The notes under the pieces were generated by a model. That model made no database searches and had not been told where the DNA came from. It worked only from the letters and a program-made list of their open reading frames with translations. 64,000 bases of DNA from Stutzerimonas stutzeri (GTDB lineage Bacteria; Pseudomonadota; Gammaproteobacteria; Pseudomonadales; Pseudomonadaceae), in NCBI RefSeq assembly GCF_002890895.1, contig NZ_POUL01000005.1, positions 62,001-126,000 of the forward strand, in the 5' to 3' direction. Positions 8,484 through 16,934 of the stretch are shown piece by piece (position 1 is the stretch's first letter; each line of letters begins with the position of its first letter). The position numbers were made by a program, and so were the translations under genes.

Positions 8484-9542
8484 TCAGTTGTATACGATCA
8501 AGTCTTTCTCGGTCTTCTTGTCCGAATAAGGAATCCCTCCCGTTGGATCGGCATAGCCCACCGCCAAGAGCATCACGGTGCGCTCCTGATACGTTAGGCC
8601 CAGTATTTTCGCCAGTTGGCGTTCTCTTTCTTCAACGTCTGGCCAGTTGATCGAGCAGCTCGACAACCCCAGGCTTTCCAAGGCCAGCATCAGCTGCATC
8701 GCTGCCAGCGAGCCGTCGATATAAACCACGTGGCGGTCGCGTGCTTCCGGGTAGCAGCCGAGGTCGCCGACCACGGCAATCACGCAGGGCAGGTTGTCGT
8801 GAAAACCTGCGGTGCCTCCGGCGCACTTGGCGACCTCGGCGGCCTTTTCCTTGCCGTTGCTGACATAGAAACGGAACGGTTGGCGGTTGCAGGCCGATGG
8901 CGCCAGCGCGGCGGCCCGCACCGCCTGCTCGAGCAGTTCGTTGCTGACCGGCTTGTCCTGATACCAGCGCACCGAGCGACGACGGCGGAACAGCACCATC
9001 AGCTCGTCATAGCTGACCGGGCACTCAGGCAGCTGGCTGTGCGGGTAGGGCACGCAGCGGTTGGTGTCGTCAGGCGTCTGGGTGCTGGTGAAGGCGCGCT
9101 TGGCCGAGTCGATGCGTGGCGTGCTGCCAACGGCGGAAAAATAGTCGGTGAGCACGTCGTTGGCCCAGCGCTGCTGGCCGTTGATGACGCCCGCCTGGTT
9201 CGCATTGGCATAGCAGCGGACCGTCGGTCCAATGTAGTCCTCGGCAAAGGTGCTGCGCCGAGGGCGCATGATCAGCCCTTTCTCCAGGCGATGAACGTTG
9301 CGGCGCAGAAAGGCGTCGTTTTCGCCCTCTCCGCGCATCCGTTTGGCGAAATTCAGCCGGCCGAGCAGTACTGCGCGGTGCTCCCGGTCGAACTCGCGGC
9401 TGATCAGGCAGTAATAGACAGAGGCCAGGAATCCGCTGGAGGAAAACAGGTGGACAAGGGCCAGGCCAGTGTTGTCGCGGGTGGCCTTGATCGCGTTCTT
9501 GACGGGATCAGGCAAGGCTCTGGCGAGCGACATCAGGCTCAT
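8484..9542 (-). CDS. Nitroreductase family protein with long N-terminal extension
   Basis: The ATG at 9542 overlaps the flippase stop (ATGA) and gives 352 residues. The C-terminal half, from about residue 180, is a flavin-dependent nitroreductase fold with RRRSVRWYQDKPV, then APSACNRQPFRFYV (the usual FMN-binding pattern), and a late DGSLAAMQLMLALESLG helix. The N-terminal half has a possible membrane-associated stretch and a conserved-looking LEKGLIMRPRRSTFAEDY segment that I do not recognise. Its place between a flippase and a pyruvyltransferase suggests a role in making or modifying a surface glycan. A longer reading frame upstream of 9542 lies antisense-like within the flippase gene and is not used. 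Confidence 0.85.
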   Translation of the reverse strand: MSLMSLARALPDPVKNAIKATRDNTGLALVHLFSSSGFLASVYYCLISREFDREHRAVLLGRLNFAKRMRGEGENDAFLRRNVHRLEKGLIMRPRRSTFAEDYIGPTVRCYANANQAGVINGQQRWANDVLTDYFSAVGSTPRIDSAKRAFTSTQTPDDTNRCVPYPHSQLPECPVSYDELMVLFRRRRSVRWYQDKPVSNELLEQAVRAAALAPSACNRQPFRFYVSNGKEKAAEVAKCAGGTAGFHDNLPCVIAVVGDLGCYPEARDRHVVYIDGSLAAMQLMLALESLGLSSCSINWPDVEERERQLAKILGLTYQERTVMLLAVGYADPTGGIPYSDKKTEKDLIVYN

Positions 9543-10867
9543 CGGGCGGCTCCTACTGCGTTGAATGCGTAACGGACGGGGCTGAACATCGATTTGGTCA
9601 TCATGTAGAACACCGGGCGGGTCTTCTTGTGCACCAGCAGGGCAGCGTAGGAAGCAACCGCATAAGAAATGAGCGTGGCCATGGCGGCGCCTTCGCCGCC
9701 GTAGTGTGGAATCAGCAGCAGGTTGATGCCGATGTTGGCCAGCGCGCCCAGGCCCTGAGTGATCAGTGAAAACATCAGTGCGCCCTCGATCAGAATCCAA
9801 CGGCTGAACGCGGCCCGCATGAAGATGAACACGCCTGCCCAGATATGGATGGTGAGGATCGCGGCGGAGTTCTGGTACTCGTCGCCAAACAGCAGGGCGA
9901 TCACGGGTTCGGCGACGAGCGACACCAGCACTGCGACGGCAATGGCAAGGATGAACAGGACATCGAACAGCTGCTGGAAGCGCTTGTTGAAGAGCGCCGG
10001 GTCGGCGGCGTGCAGCTTGATCAGCTTCGGGAAGAACGAAGCGACAATGGCGATCGGCAGGAAGTACCAGGCTTCCGAGAGTTGCGCCGCAACGGCGTAC
10101 ACACCGACTTCCTCGGCGCCCACCATCCACTTGAGCATGACCTGATCAATCTTCATGTAGACCACCGCGAAGATCGAACCGAGGTACAGAATCCAGCCCT
10201 GGCTGAGCAACTCCTTGGCCTTGGCCAAGCTGGCTTTCCAGCTCATCAGCGAGACGGTGGTGGTGCCTTTATAGAGCAGCGCGAGAATCAGCGCCGCCAT
10301 CGCGAATTGCGCTGTGTGGGCAAAGGCGAAGGCGATTACGCCAGCGCCGCTGAACACCATCAGCAGTTTGAGAGCCGCTGACAGCAGGATCGCACTGGAC
10401 TTAGCGATGGCCGGGTAGCGGGCCTGCACCTGGGACTGGAACCAGTACTCCACCACGTCGAAGGTCTGGAAGAAGATGGCCGAGGCGACGATCAGCAACA
10501 TCCAGAACTCGGTACCGCCGACCTCTTCGAACAGCGATGCGTAAACGAGCACCAGGACGAAACCAATGGTCATGCCCGTCAGCTTAAGCATGAACGTGGT
10601 GCCCAGCGTCTCCGGGACCTTGTCCGGCTGCTTTACCACCTCGCGCACCACCAGGCCCGCCAATCCCATGTGACCGGCCGAGGCGAAGATCGCGGTCATG
10701 GAAATGGCGTAGGCAAGAATCCCGAACTGTTCCGGTCCCAGGTAGCGGGCCAGCACGATCGCCATGAGAAAGCCCACGCCGATGTTCAGCAACCGCTCCG
10801 CCATCATCCATGAAGCATTGAACAGGTACAGTTTGAGTTTGTGGAAGAGGGTGGTGATTACGCTCAT
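9539..10867 (-). CDS. Oligosaccharide flippase family protein (Wzx-like)
   Basis: From the ATG at 10867 this is a 442-residue protein with about 12-14 hydrophobic helices typical of the MATE/MOP polysaccharide flippases, which move lipid-linked repeat units across the inner membrane. Recognisable features are the opening ASWMMAERLLNIGVGF helix and the YLGPEQFGILAYA segment. An AGGAG lies about 12 bases upstream. In-frame codons further upstream (to 10966) code for a charged, non-membrane stretch and are unlikely to be translated. It is the first gene of the operon, so the operon promoter should lie within 10868-11290. Confidence 0.88.
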   Translation of the reverse strand: MSVITTLFHKLKLYLFNASWMMAERLLNIGVGFLMAIVLARYLGPEQFGILAYAISMTAIFASAGHMGLAGLVVREVVKQPDKVPETLGTTFMLKLTGMTIGFVLVLVYASLFEEVGGTEFWMLLIVASAIFFQTFDVVEYWFQSQVQARYPAIAKSSAILLSAALKLLMVFSGAGVIAFAFAHTAQFAMAALILALLYKGTTTVSLMSWKASLAKAKELLSQGWILYLGSIFAVVYMKIDQVMLKWMVGAEEVGVYAVAAQLSEAWYFLPIAIVASFFPKLIKLHAADPALFNKRFQQLFDVLFILAIAVAVLVSLVAEPVIALLFGDEYQNSAAILTIHIWAGVFIFMRAAFSRWILIEGALMFSLITQGLGALANIGINLLLIPHYGGEGAAMATLISYAVASYAALLVHKKTRPVFYMMTKSMFSPVRYAFNAVGAAR

Positions 10868-11184
10868 CGAGTGGCTCGGCTCCTCAAGGCTGGCTCCGTG
10901 GTGGCAAGCATTGCCTTCAGTTGCGCTGGAGTGGCGACGCACAGCAGACCGTGGTTTGCCTGGCATGTTCCGGGCGTAAACAATTGGAAATGTATCGCGG
11001 GTCCGCCGGGCAAGGCGCTGGCGAAAGGCCGTTAGAGCAGGTCGGTTTGCAGGAAACTGGCGGGCTGACAGCAGGCGAAACGGTCGGCCGGAGGCTCATC
11101 TGGGCAAGCGTGCCCCACGGCGTGGCCGACTGACGGTTACATGGGCATTTTCTGGCAGTGCTTAATCTGATGGCCTTTTCATTT

Positions 11185-11201
11185 CAAAAGTGGAACTTTT
11201 G
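11185..11201. promoter_or_regulatory. Inverted repeat CAAAAGT-gga-ACTTTTG in the 600-base gap
   Basis: A perfect 7-base inverted repeat with a three-base centre sits in the otherwise non-coding 10868-11467 gap. It is about 100 bases before the candidate small RNA and about 320 bases before the flippase gene on the other strand. It may be an operator for either. Apart from this site, the RNA and the terminator, I see nothing recognisable in 10868-11290. Confidence 0.3.
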
Positions 11202-11289
11202 CCATCACACCTGTTCTTAACCCTGCTGCCGCTGCTGGCCGTTCCCTGACCCATCTCGATGTGCCATGGAGCGCCTAGCACGGCGACCA

Positions 11290-11440
11290 GCCCTCCGCCT
11301 TGGGGCTGGTGCAAGGCTGCCGCGAAGGATCTCGCGAAACGTCAGGACTGACGCAAGGAATCGCTGCTGGAAGCGGCCGAAGGGACAGGACTCAGCCAGA
11401 CAGAAAAGCCCCGCATCGTTTGATGCGGGGCTTTTTTGCG
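11290..11440 (+). ncRNA. Candidate RsmX/Y/Z-type (CsrA/RsmA-sequestering) small RNA
   Basis: Six GGA motifs occur between 11327 and 11390. Three are placed in hairpin loops: stem CGCGA/TCGCG (11321-11325, 11332-11336) with loop AGGATC; stem CGTCA/TGACG (11340-11344, 11349-11353) with loop GGAC; and stem CGCT/AGCG (11362-11365, 11372-11375) with loop GCTGGA. A fourth GGA lies in CAAGGA between hairpins and two more in GGGACAGGA. The RNA would end at the strong terminator 11404-11437. GGA in successive loops plus a terminator is the hallmark of RsmX/Y/Z, which titrate the translational repressor RsmA/CsrA. The 5' end is approximate. I found no clear GacA upstream site (TGTAAG-N6-CTTACA), so it may not be Gac-controlled. 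Confidence 0.6.
11404..11437 (+). terminator. Strong intrinsic terminator (usable in both directions)
   Basis: A 14-base perfect stem AAAAGCCCCGCATC / GATGCGGGGCTTTT around the loop GTTT, with six T's on the + side and A's on the other. It closes the candidate small RNA on the + strand and can also stop transcripts of the diguanylate cyclase gene on the minus strand. Confidence 0.85.
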
Positions 11441-11467
11441 TCTGGCTATGCGACTAGGTTCGCTGAC

Positions 11468-13126
11468 TCATACCGTTTCCGGGTGGTCCTGGTGGACGCT
11501 CTCGTTGCTTGCGAAGTTAAAGTTCGCCCGTCCCTTGCCTGCTCCCTTGGCCTGATACAACGCTTCGTCGGCCAGCATCAGCGCTTCAGAAAACTCGCCT
11601 CCGGACCAGAGTGCGCCGCCGACGCTGCCGCCGATGGTGATCTTTTCGCCCGCCAGCAATACCGGCTCAGCCAGCCTGGCGATGATGCGCTTGGCCGCGA
11701 GTTGCACATTGCGCACGGACTCGCCCTTCCGCAGGCGCAAAAGCAGGACGAACTCATCGCCGCCATGGCGCACCGCAATATCACCGTCGCGGATCGAGGC
11801 GGAGAGCCGCAAACCAACCTCATGGAGCAACGCATCGCCGGCGGCATGGCCAAAGCGATCATTGATCGGCTTGAAGCCGTCGAGGTCCAGGCATAACACG
11901 CCAAAGCTGCATTGAAGCTCGTCTGCTGTACGCACGGTTTCGACGTATTTCTGCAGCGCTGCTCGGTTTGGCAGTCCGGTTACGGTATCGCGATAGGCAA
12001 TGCCTTCGACGACCGCCAACTGACTTCTCTTGCGGGTCAGGCTGTCCACCAGATGCCGTATCGCAACGCTCAAGGCTTCAACTTCCCGCGTGCTTGTCAG
12101 TAACGGGATGCGGACATCAGCTCCCTCGGAAATACGAGCGGCTGCGTCAACGATCTCCTTTAGCGGTCGTGTGATCATGCCCGCAGCAAACCAGCCAATC
12201 GCTGCGAAGGCCAAGGACAATAGGGCGCCCCAGGCAAAGATTTCGTTGCGCAACTGGCGTGCTTCGGCAAACGCGAGCTTAACCGGCTGACGGGCAATGA
12301 CTGTCCACCCCAGTCCCGGATAGTCTTCGAAGCCCAGGCTTTCGGCAAAACCGGTCAAGTACTGCGTGCCGTCTGGCCAGTGCACAACAGACCAATTCTG
12401 CACGGGCCGATCTTCGAGCCTGATGCCAATGGGCTTGCCGATCATTTCCCTGGGGCCGAGCAGTACCGTCCGGTCTTTGCTGACGACGAGAAACTCCAGC
12501 CCGGGCAAACGCTCCTGCAACGGTTCAAACAGTGACCGGCCCACCTCGTCAGCCCACTCCCAGGACAGATGGGTCGCCAGCACGCCTACCAGCGCCCCGG
12601 CGGCGTCGCGCACCGGCATGCTGATGTCGACAAACTTCATCGCCTCTCCCGACAGATTCGGGAGCAGCTGGGCCAGGAGCACCGCTTCGTGGACATCGCC
12701 GATAAAAGTGGTTTCCAGCCCGTTGGTGAATACGGGTCTGGCCGAAATATCCACGCCCTCCAGCAAGCCGTCGGTCGACGCTACGACCTTGCCGCTGGCA
12801 TTGGTGAGACCAATCCAGGAGTAGCTCGGAAAGTGATCGCTCAGATCATTGAGAAGCGCGCGGGCTTCGCCAACATTCTCCGGATTGCGAAGCGCCTGTA
12901 GCTCACTGAGCACAGCCAGTTCCTGGGAGCGCCCGCTCATGTCCCGGTCAAGGCGATCAACCATGGAAAATGCAGCTTCTCCAAGCTGCAAGCCTGTCCA
13001 TTCCTCCAGGCGCGAAATGGAAGACTCACCAATGGCGGCGCCGAAGATGCAGCTGAGTACAAGGACAACCGAGGCGACAACGATTGCGAAACGAGCCCGC
13101 AAGCTGCGTAGAGGAGAGTTAAGCAT
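11468..13126 (-). CDS. Membrane diguanylate cyclase (Cache-HAMP-GGDEF)
   Basis: This 552-residue protein from ATG 13126 (a TTG at 13135 is possible) makes the second messenger c-di-GMP. It has a membrane helix at about 12-33, a periplasmic double-Cache-like sensor domain to about 290, a second helix at 295-317, a HAMP linker and a GGDEF domain from about 375. The active-site motif is intact (HGGDEF, 455-459). An inhibitory RxxD site (Arg446-Asp449) lies just before it, so product inhibition is likely. There is no EAL domain. The signal sensed is unknown. Its product could feed the LapD/LapG system encoded 27 kb away, but that link is inference. Confidence 0.92.
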   Translation of the reverse strand: MLNSPLRSLRARFAIVVASVVLVLSCIFGAAIGESSISRLEEWTGLQLGEAAFSMVDRLDRDMSGRSQELAVLSELQALRNPENVGEARALLNDLSDHFPSYSWIGLTNASGKVVASTDGLLEGVDISARPVFTNGLETTFIGDVHEAVLLAQLLPNLSGEAMKFVDISMPVRDAAGALVGVLATHLSWEWADEVGRSLFEPLQERLPGLEFLVVSKDRTVLLGPREMIGKPIGIRLEDRPVQNWSVVHWPDGTQYLTGFAESLGFEDYPGLGWTVIARQPVKLAFAEARQLRNEIFAWGALLSLAFAAIGWFAAGMITRPLKEIVDAAARISEGADVRIPLLTSTREVEALSVAIRHLVDSLTRKRSQLAVVEGIAYRDTVTGLPNRAALQKYVETVRTADELQCSFGVLCLDLDGFKPINDRFGHAAGDALLHEVGLRLSASIRDGDIAVRHGGDEFVLLLRLRKGESVRNVQLAAKRIIARLAEPVLLAGEKITIGGSVGGALWSGGEFSEALMLADEALYQAKGAGKGRANFNFASNESVHQDHPETV

Positions 13127-13308
13127 CAAGCGCAACCGTGAGAAATTAAGTCAAAACGCCATTGTCTGCCCGGCGTAACACGCCGCTATGTCGGCCTCGG
13201 GTCTGGATTCTTCAATAAAATCAATCGTAGCGACCGATTTACGGGCTCTCGCGCGAAGCCCCGGCACGCCGCCGATGAGGCCATTTCGTCCCGAGCGCTG
13301 CATGAAAC

Positions 13309-13338
13309 AAAAAAGGCCCACCATGCGGTGAGCCTTTT
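13309..13338 (-). terminator. Terminator of the tRNA-Thr gene
   Basis: On the minus strand AAAAGGCUCACC pairs with GGUGGGCCUUUU around GCAU (one G-U pair) and is followed by a U-run. It starts 14 bases after the tRNA end. Confidence 0.75.
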
Positions 13339-13351
13339 CTGTTGTTTCGTA

Positions 13352-13427
<76 letters not shown>

Positions 13428-13502
13428 TAAAAGATGGGCGCCATTATAGCCATTGCTCGCGGCGAGTAAACTGTTTGTTGCCAGTTGTTTGCATGAGTTT
13501 TC

Positions 13503-14732
13503 TCAGGTGCTTGCACTTGGGTGCTCGAACTCGGCAATCAGCATCAGATTGCGAGGCGTCAGCTCGGCTGGGCAGAAGGTGCCCAGGCGTATCGCATAGC
13601 CGTTTTCGGACAGCAGCAGCGCGCGGTCGAGCAGCAGCCAGATCTCTAGCGGCCGCCGAAACAGGCCGCGTAACAATTCCAGATTGCGCACCTCAGCGAG
13701 TCGTTGCCAGCCGCGTTTTTCGAGCGCGTCCCAGTTCTGCTCAGGTGGCTCGGGTAGTTGCTTGAGGGCCGCCAGGTCGCGGCAGTAGTGGGCGAAGCTT
13801 TTTTTCAGCCAGCTGCTGGGAAGTGACGGTGTGGGCAGGTATTCGTCCTTACTACGCAGATCACGCTGGAGCAGGTCGAAACCGAGGCGCCAGGCCATCG
13901 ATTGATCACGCTGACGGCGTTCGCGTGCGCCGGCGGTCACGGTTTCGCTGAGGGGTAGGCCAAGATCGTCGCGTGATAACTCAAGGGCGGATTGTCGCGC
14001 GAGGGATGACATGGGCTGGTAGCGATTGGTCTGGATGCGGTTGTAGCAGCAGGGCGCTAGCGCCAGCTGGCGACAATGTTGCGCAATGCTCAGGTCGATC
14101 AGTCGAACATGCAGATCGCCGCAAGCATGTAGCGCCACTGGCGTCATCGTCGGATCGATCCTTGATGACGCGCTGTCAGTCATCACGTCCTGCTGACAGT
14201 GGGTCGCAACGACGCCCAGCTTCTGACTGAGCTGGGTTCCGGCTGTAACCAAGGCCTTATCCCACTCGAGACAGGTCAGCCCGCCGCCGCGACTGGCCAG
14301 TTGACGGCCCAGGTGGCCCTTGCCCGCACACCAGTCGAGCCAGTGCTGGGGTGTTTCTCTGAGCCTCAGCGCTGCACCGAATGCCTGGATCTGCTGCCAT
14401 TTTCGCCCCGGTACATCGACCGATTGCCGGGCGTCAGGGACGGGCGTCGACGAGGTGGGTAACTCATCCATCCAGCTCAGGGCGGCGGCCTGCGCAGCAA
14501 GCTGAGGAAATGGGGCGGGCGCTAGCAGCTGTGCAGGCTGGTTGTGCGCGACTTCAGCATCTTCCAGCGAGCGGCCCCGCAGCCAACAGGCAAGCTCGGG
14601 GAGCTCAGCTTCCCAGGCAAGGCGCCTATGAGTGAAGGGGCGCGGACGCCACAACGCCTGGTGCTGCAGCAGGAACTCGTCGAGTCGCCGAAAGCGCTCT
14701 GCCAGTTGTGCGTAGCTGAATGAGGTCGACAT
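13503..14732 (-). CDS. Class I SAM-dependent methyltransferase (METTL25/GSTCD-like)
   Basis: This 409-residue soluble protein has an N-terminal helical part and a Rossmann-type methyltransferase core. The SAM-binding glycine motif is DWCAGKGHLG (133-142), followed by an acidic residue at the end of strand 2 (CLEWD) and HACGDLH (202-208). A downstream APCCYN (226-231) resembles the PCCYH-type motif of Methyltransf_32/METTL25-like proteins. The substrate is unknown; RNA or protein are both plausible. The gene is a single unit between tRNA-Thr and the TRAP transporter genes, transcribed in the same direction as both. Confidence 0.85.
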   Translation of the reverse strand: MSTSFSYAQLAERFRRLDEFLLQHQALWRPRPFTHRRLAWEAELPELACWLRGRSLEDAEVAHNQPAQLLAPAPFPQLAAQAAALSWMDELPTSSTPVPDARQSVDVPGRKWQQIQAFGAALRLRETPQHWLDWCAGKGHLGRQLASRGGGLTCLEWDKALVTAGTQLSQKLGVVATHCQQDVMTDSASSRIDPTMTPVALHACGDLHVRLIDLSIAQHCRQLALAPCCYNRIQTNRYQPMSSLARQSALELSRDDLGLPLSETVTAGARERRQRDQSMAWRLGFDLLQRDLRSKDEYLPTPSLPSSWLKKSFAHYCRDLAALKQLPEPPEQNWDALEKRGWQRLAEVRNLELLRGLFRRPLEIWLLLDRALLLSENGYAIRLGTFCPAELTPRNLMLIAEFEHPSAST

Positions 14733-14793
14733 GAGGGTTCGGCGATGGCGGGTTCATGGCTATGATCGCGCCGAAAGCCGCTGCCGAAAAGCC

Positions 14794-14817
14794 AGACGCC
14801 CGTCAAAACGGGCGTCT
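14794..14817 (-). terminator. Hairpin after dctM
   Basis: AGACGCCCGT / ACGGGCGTCT form a perfect 10-base stem eight bases past the dctM stop. On the minus strand it is followed only by GGCTTTT, so it is a moderate terminator. Confidence 0.6.
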
Positions 14818-14825
14818 GCTTGGGG

Positions 14826-16202
14826 CTATTGACCGTAGATCTGTTCGGGTAGCCAGGTAACCAGCCCCGGGAACTGGTAGGCAATCACCAACAGCAGTAG
14901 CTGAATCAGGATGAACGGCAGCACACCTTTGTAGATCGTGCTGGTGGGCACAGATTTTGGCGTAACGCCGCGCAGATAGAACAGCGCGAAGCCGAAGGGT
15001 GGCGTGAGGAACGAGGTCTGCAGGTTCAGTGCGATCATCACGCCGAGCCACACTGGATCGAGCCCCATGGCCAGCAGTACTGGGCCGACGATCGGGACGA
15101 CCACAAAGGTGATCTCGATGAAGTCGAGAATGAAGCCCAGCAGGAAGATCACGACCATGACCAGGAAGAAGGCACCGAGCACGCCACCTGGCAATTGGGC
15201 AAAGACGTCTTCGATCAGCACTTCTCCGCCGAAGCCGCGGAACACGAGCGAGAACAGCGAGGCGCCAATCAGGATCAGAAACACCATGGCGCTGATTTCA
15301 GTGGTGCCATAGGCCACTTCGCGCAGCTGACCGAAGTTCAGCTTGCCCTTGTAGAGCGCCAGGATCATCGCACCTAGCGCACCCAGCGCCGCGGCCTCTG
15401 TCGGTGTGGCGTAGCCGGCAAGGATGGAGCCGAGCACGGCGCTGATCAGCAGCAGTGGCGGCACCAGAGCGTTGATCAGCTTGCCCCATTCGATCGGGCC
15501 CAGCTCTTCCTGCGGCAGTGCCGGCAGTTTCTTGGGTTGAAAGATGGCTACCGCGATGATGTAGAGGATGTACATGCCGACCAGCAACAGGCCGGGCAGT
15601 AGTGCACCGACAAACAGATCGCCGACGGAGACGGTCTTCGGCGAGAAGATGCCCATCTTCAGCTGCGCCTGCTGGTAGGCGCTGGACATCACATCGCCCA
15701 GCAGGACCAGCACGATCGACGGCGGAATGATCTGGCCGAGTGTGCCGGTGGCGGCCAGAGTGCCTGTCGAGATGGCTGGATCATAGCCGCGGCGCAGCAT
15801 GGTCGGCAGCGCCAGCAGACCCATGGTTACTACCGTGGCGCCGACAATGCCGGTGCTGGCTGCGAGCAATGCACCTACCACGCAAACGGAGATCGCCAGG
15901 CCGCCACGCAGGGTGCCGAATAGCCGCGACATGGACTCGAGCAGGTCTTCGGCCACTCGACTCTTTTCCAGCATCACGCCCATGAACACGAACAGCGGGA
16001 CCGCCAACATCGTCTGGTTGTTCATGATGCCGAACAGGCGGTTCGGCAGGGCGCTCAGGTAGCCGCCGTCAAAGGTGCCGGTGATGATGCCGAGGCCGGC
16101 GAACAGCAGTGAAACGCCGCCAAGCGTGAACGCCACCGGGTAGCCGGCCATCAAGGCCGCACAGATGCTGATGAACAGCAGTATTGCCATCAACTCAGCC
16201 AT
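14826..16202 (-). CDS. dctM: TRAP transporter large permease
   Basis: This 458-residue protein with about 12 hydrophobic segments is the sodium-driven transport subunit of a tripartite (TRAP) uptake system. The ATG at 16202 overlaps the end of dctQ by eight bases, so the two are coupled. Signature stretches include NQTMLAVPLFVFMG and TGTLGQIIPPSIVLVL. The overall layout looks closest to the FcbT3/COG4664 group, whose substrates are keto acids, lactate or aromatic acids rather than simple C4-dicarboxylates. That subgroup call is from memory of the family. Confidence 0.93.
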   Translation of the reverse strand: MAELMAILLFISICAALMAGYPVAFTLGGVSLLFAGLGIITGTFDGGYLSALPNRLFGIMNNQTMLAVPLFVFMGVMLEKSRVAEDLLESMSRLFGTLRGGLAISVCVVGALLAASTGIVGATVVTMGLLALPTMLRRGYDPAISTGTLAATGTLGQIIPPSIVLVLLGDVMSSAYQQAQLKMGIFSPKTVSVGDLFVGALLPGLLLVGMYILYIIAVAIFQPKKLPALPQEELGPIEWGKLINALVPPLLLISAVLGSILAGYATPTEAAALGALGAMILALYKGKLNFGQLREVAYGTTEISAMVFLILIGASLFSLVFRGFGGEVLIEDVFAQLPGGVLGAFFLVMVVIFLLGFILDFIEITFVVVPIVGPVLLAMGLDPVWLGVMIALNLQTSFLTPPFGFALFYLRGVTPKSVPTSTIYKGVLPFILIQLLLLVIAYQFPGLVTWLPEQIYGQ

Positions 16203-16740
16203 GCTTCACCTCCTGCTCAGGCAGGCGTCCAGCCATGGCGTAGCCAGCTTTTATGATCTCGGAAAGGCCTTGCAGGATGAGGCAAATCACCAGCACGAGG
16301 ATGATGCTCTTCTGCAGGTAAACGAATTTCAGCCCGCCAGACTCGCTGGAGCCTTCCAGCGTCGCCCAGGAGTTGGCGACATAGTCCCAGCTTGCCCAGC
16401 CGAGAAACAGGCAGACAGGCAGGAGAAACAGCAGGGTGCCGAGCACTTCGACCAAGGCCTGGTAGCGCGGGGTAAAGCGCTGGTAGAAGATGTCGACGCG
16501 GACATGGCCGTTGCGTTGCAGCACCCAGGCAGCGGCGCCCATGAACACCAGGGCATGTGCGTAAAGGACGGCTTCCTGCAGCGCAGTCGCGCCGATACCG
16601 AATCCGTAGCGCAGTACGACGACCACGGCGGTGCCCAGGACGAGGAAAAGGGTCAGCCAGGCGCAGGCCTGTCCGAAGCGGGCGTTCACGGCGTCGATGA
16701 CTCTGGCGAGTCCGAGCAGTGGAGGGGCATGTTTCGACAT
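16195..16740 (-). CDS. dctQ: TRAP transporter small permease
   Basis: This 181-residue protein with four membrane helices pairs with the large permease in the inner membrane. It starts at ATG 16740 with AGGA about eight bases upstream. It contains the family's VDIFYQRFTPR segment between helices 2 and 3. It is the first gene of the minus-strand dctQM operon, and dctP is divergent across a 194-base gap. Confidence 0.92.
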   Translation of the reverse strand: MSKHAPPLLGLARVIDAVNARFGQACAWLTLFLVLGTAVVVVLRYGFGIGATALQEAVLYAHALVFMGAAAWVLQRNGHVRVDIFYQRFTPRYQALVEVLGTLLFLLPVCLFLGWASWDYVANSWATLEGSSESGGLKFVYLQKSIILVLVICLILQGLSEIIKAGYAMAGRLPEQEVKHG

Positions 16741-16814
16741 GGCAGATCCTTTATTGTTATGGCCAGGCGGCCGGCGATTCTAGGCGGCTGTGCGAACGTG
16801 TCGCAACCGGCAGT

Positions 16815-16841
16815 ACTACGTACGTAGTGCCTGTACGTAGT
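16815..16841. promoter_or_regulatory. Palindrome plus repeat in the dctQM/dctP divergent promoter region
   Basis: ACTACGTACGTAGT at 16815-16828 is a perfect 14-base palindrome. The half GTACGTAGT (16820-16828) recurs at 16833-16841, 13 bases on. A second pair, GATAGC at 16860-16865 and 16871-16876, flanks CATAT 20 bases later. This looks like an operator cluster for a dimeric regulator controlling both transport operons. No regulator gene lies next to it. Confidence 0.5.
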
Positions 16842-16934
16842 CACGGTGCTTGAGTGAGAGATAGCCATATGATAGCTAGAACTACCTGATTTCGGGGTTC
16901 CGACATTCAGCATTACAACAACAAGGAGTGACTC

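Noticed and set aside
9543..10130. Longer nitroreductase reading frame extending upstream of 9542
   Set aside because: The added 196 codons lie inside the flippase gene in another frame, are rich in Arg/His/Cys and match no family. The ATGA overlap at 9542 gives a better start.
11171..11205. Possible sigma-54 promoter (GG...GC) near the CAAAAGT repeat
   Set aside because: The spacing between GG and GC is seven bases instead of ten, so it does not fit.
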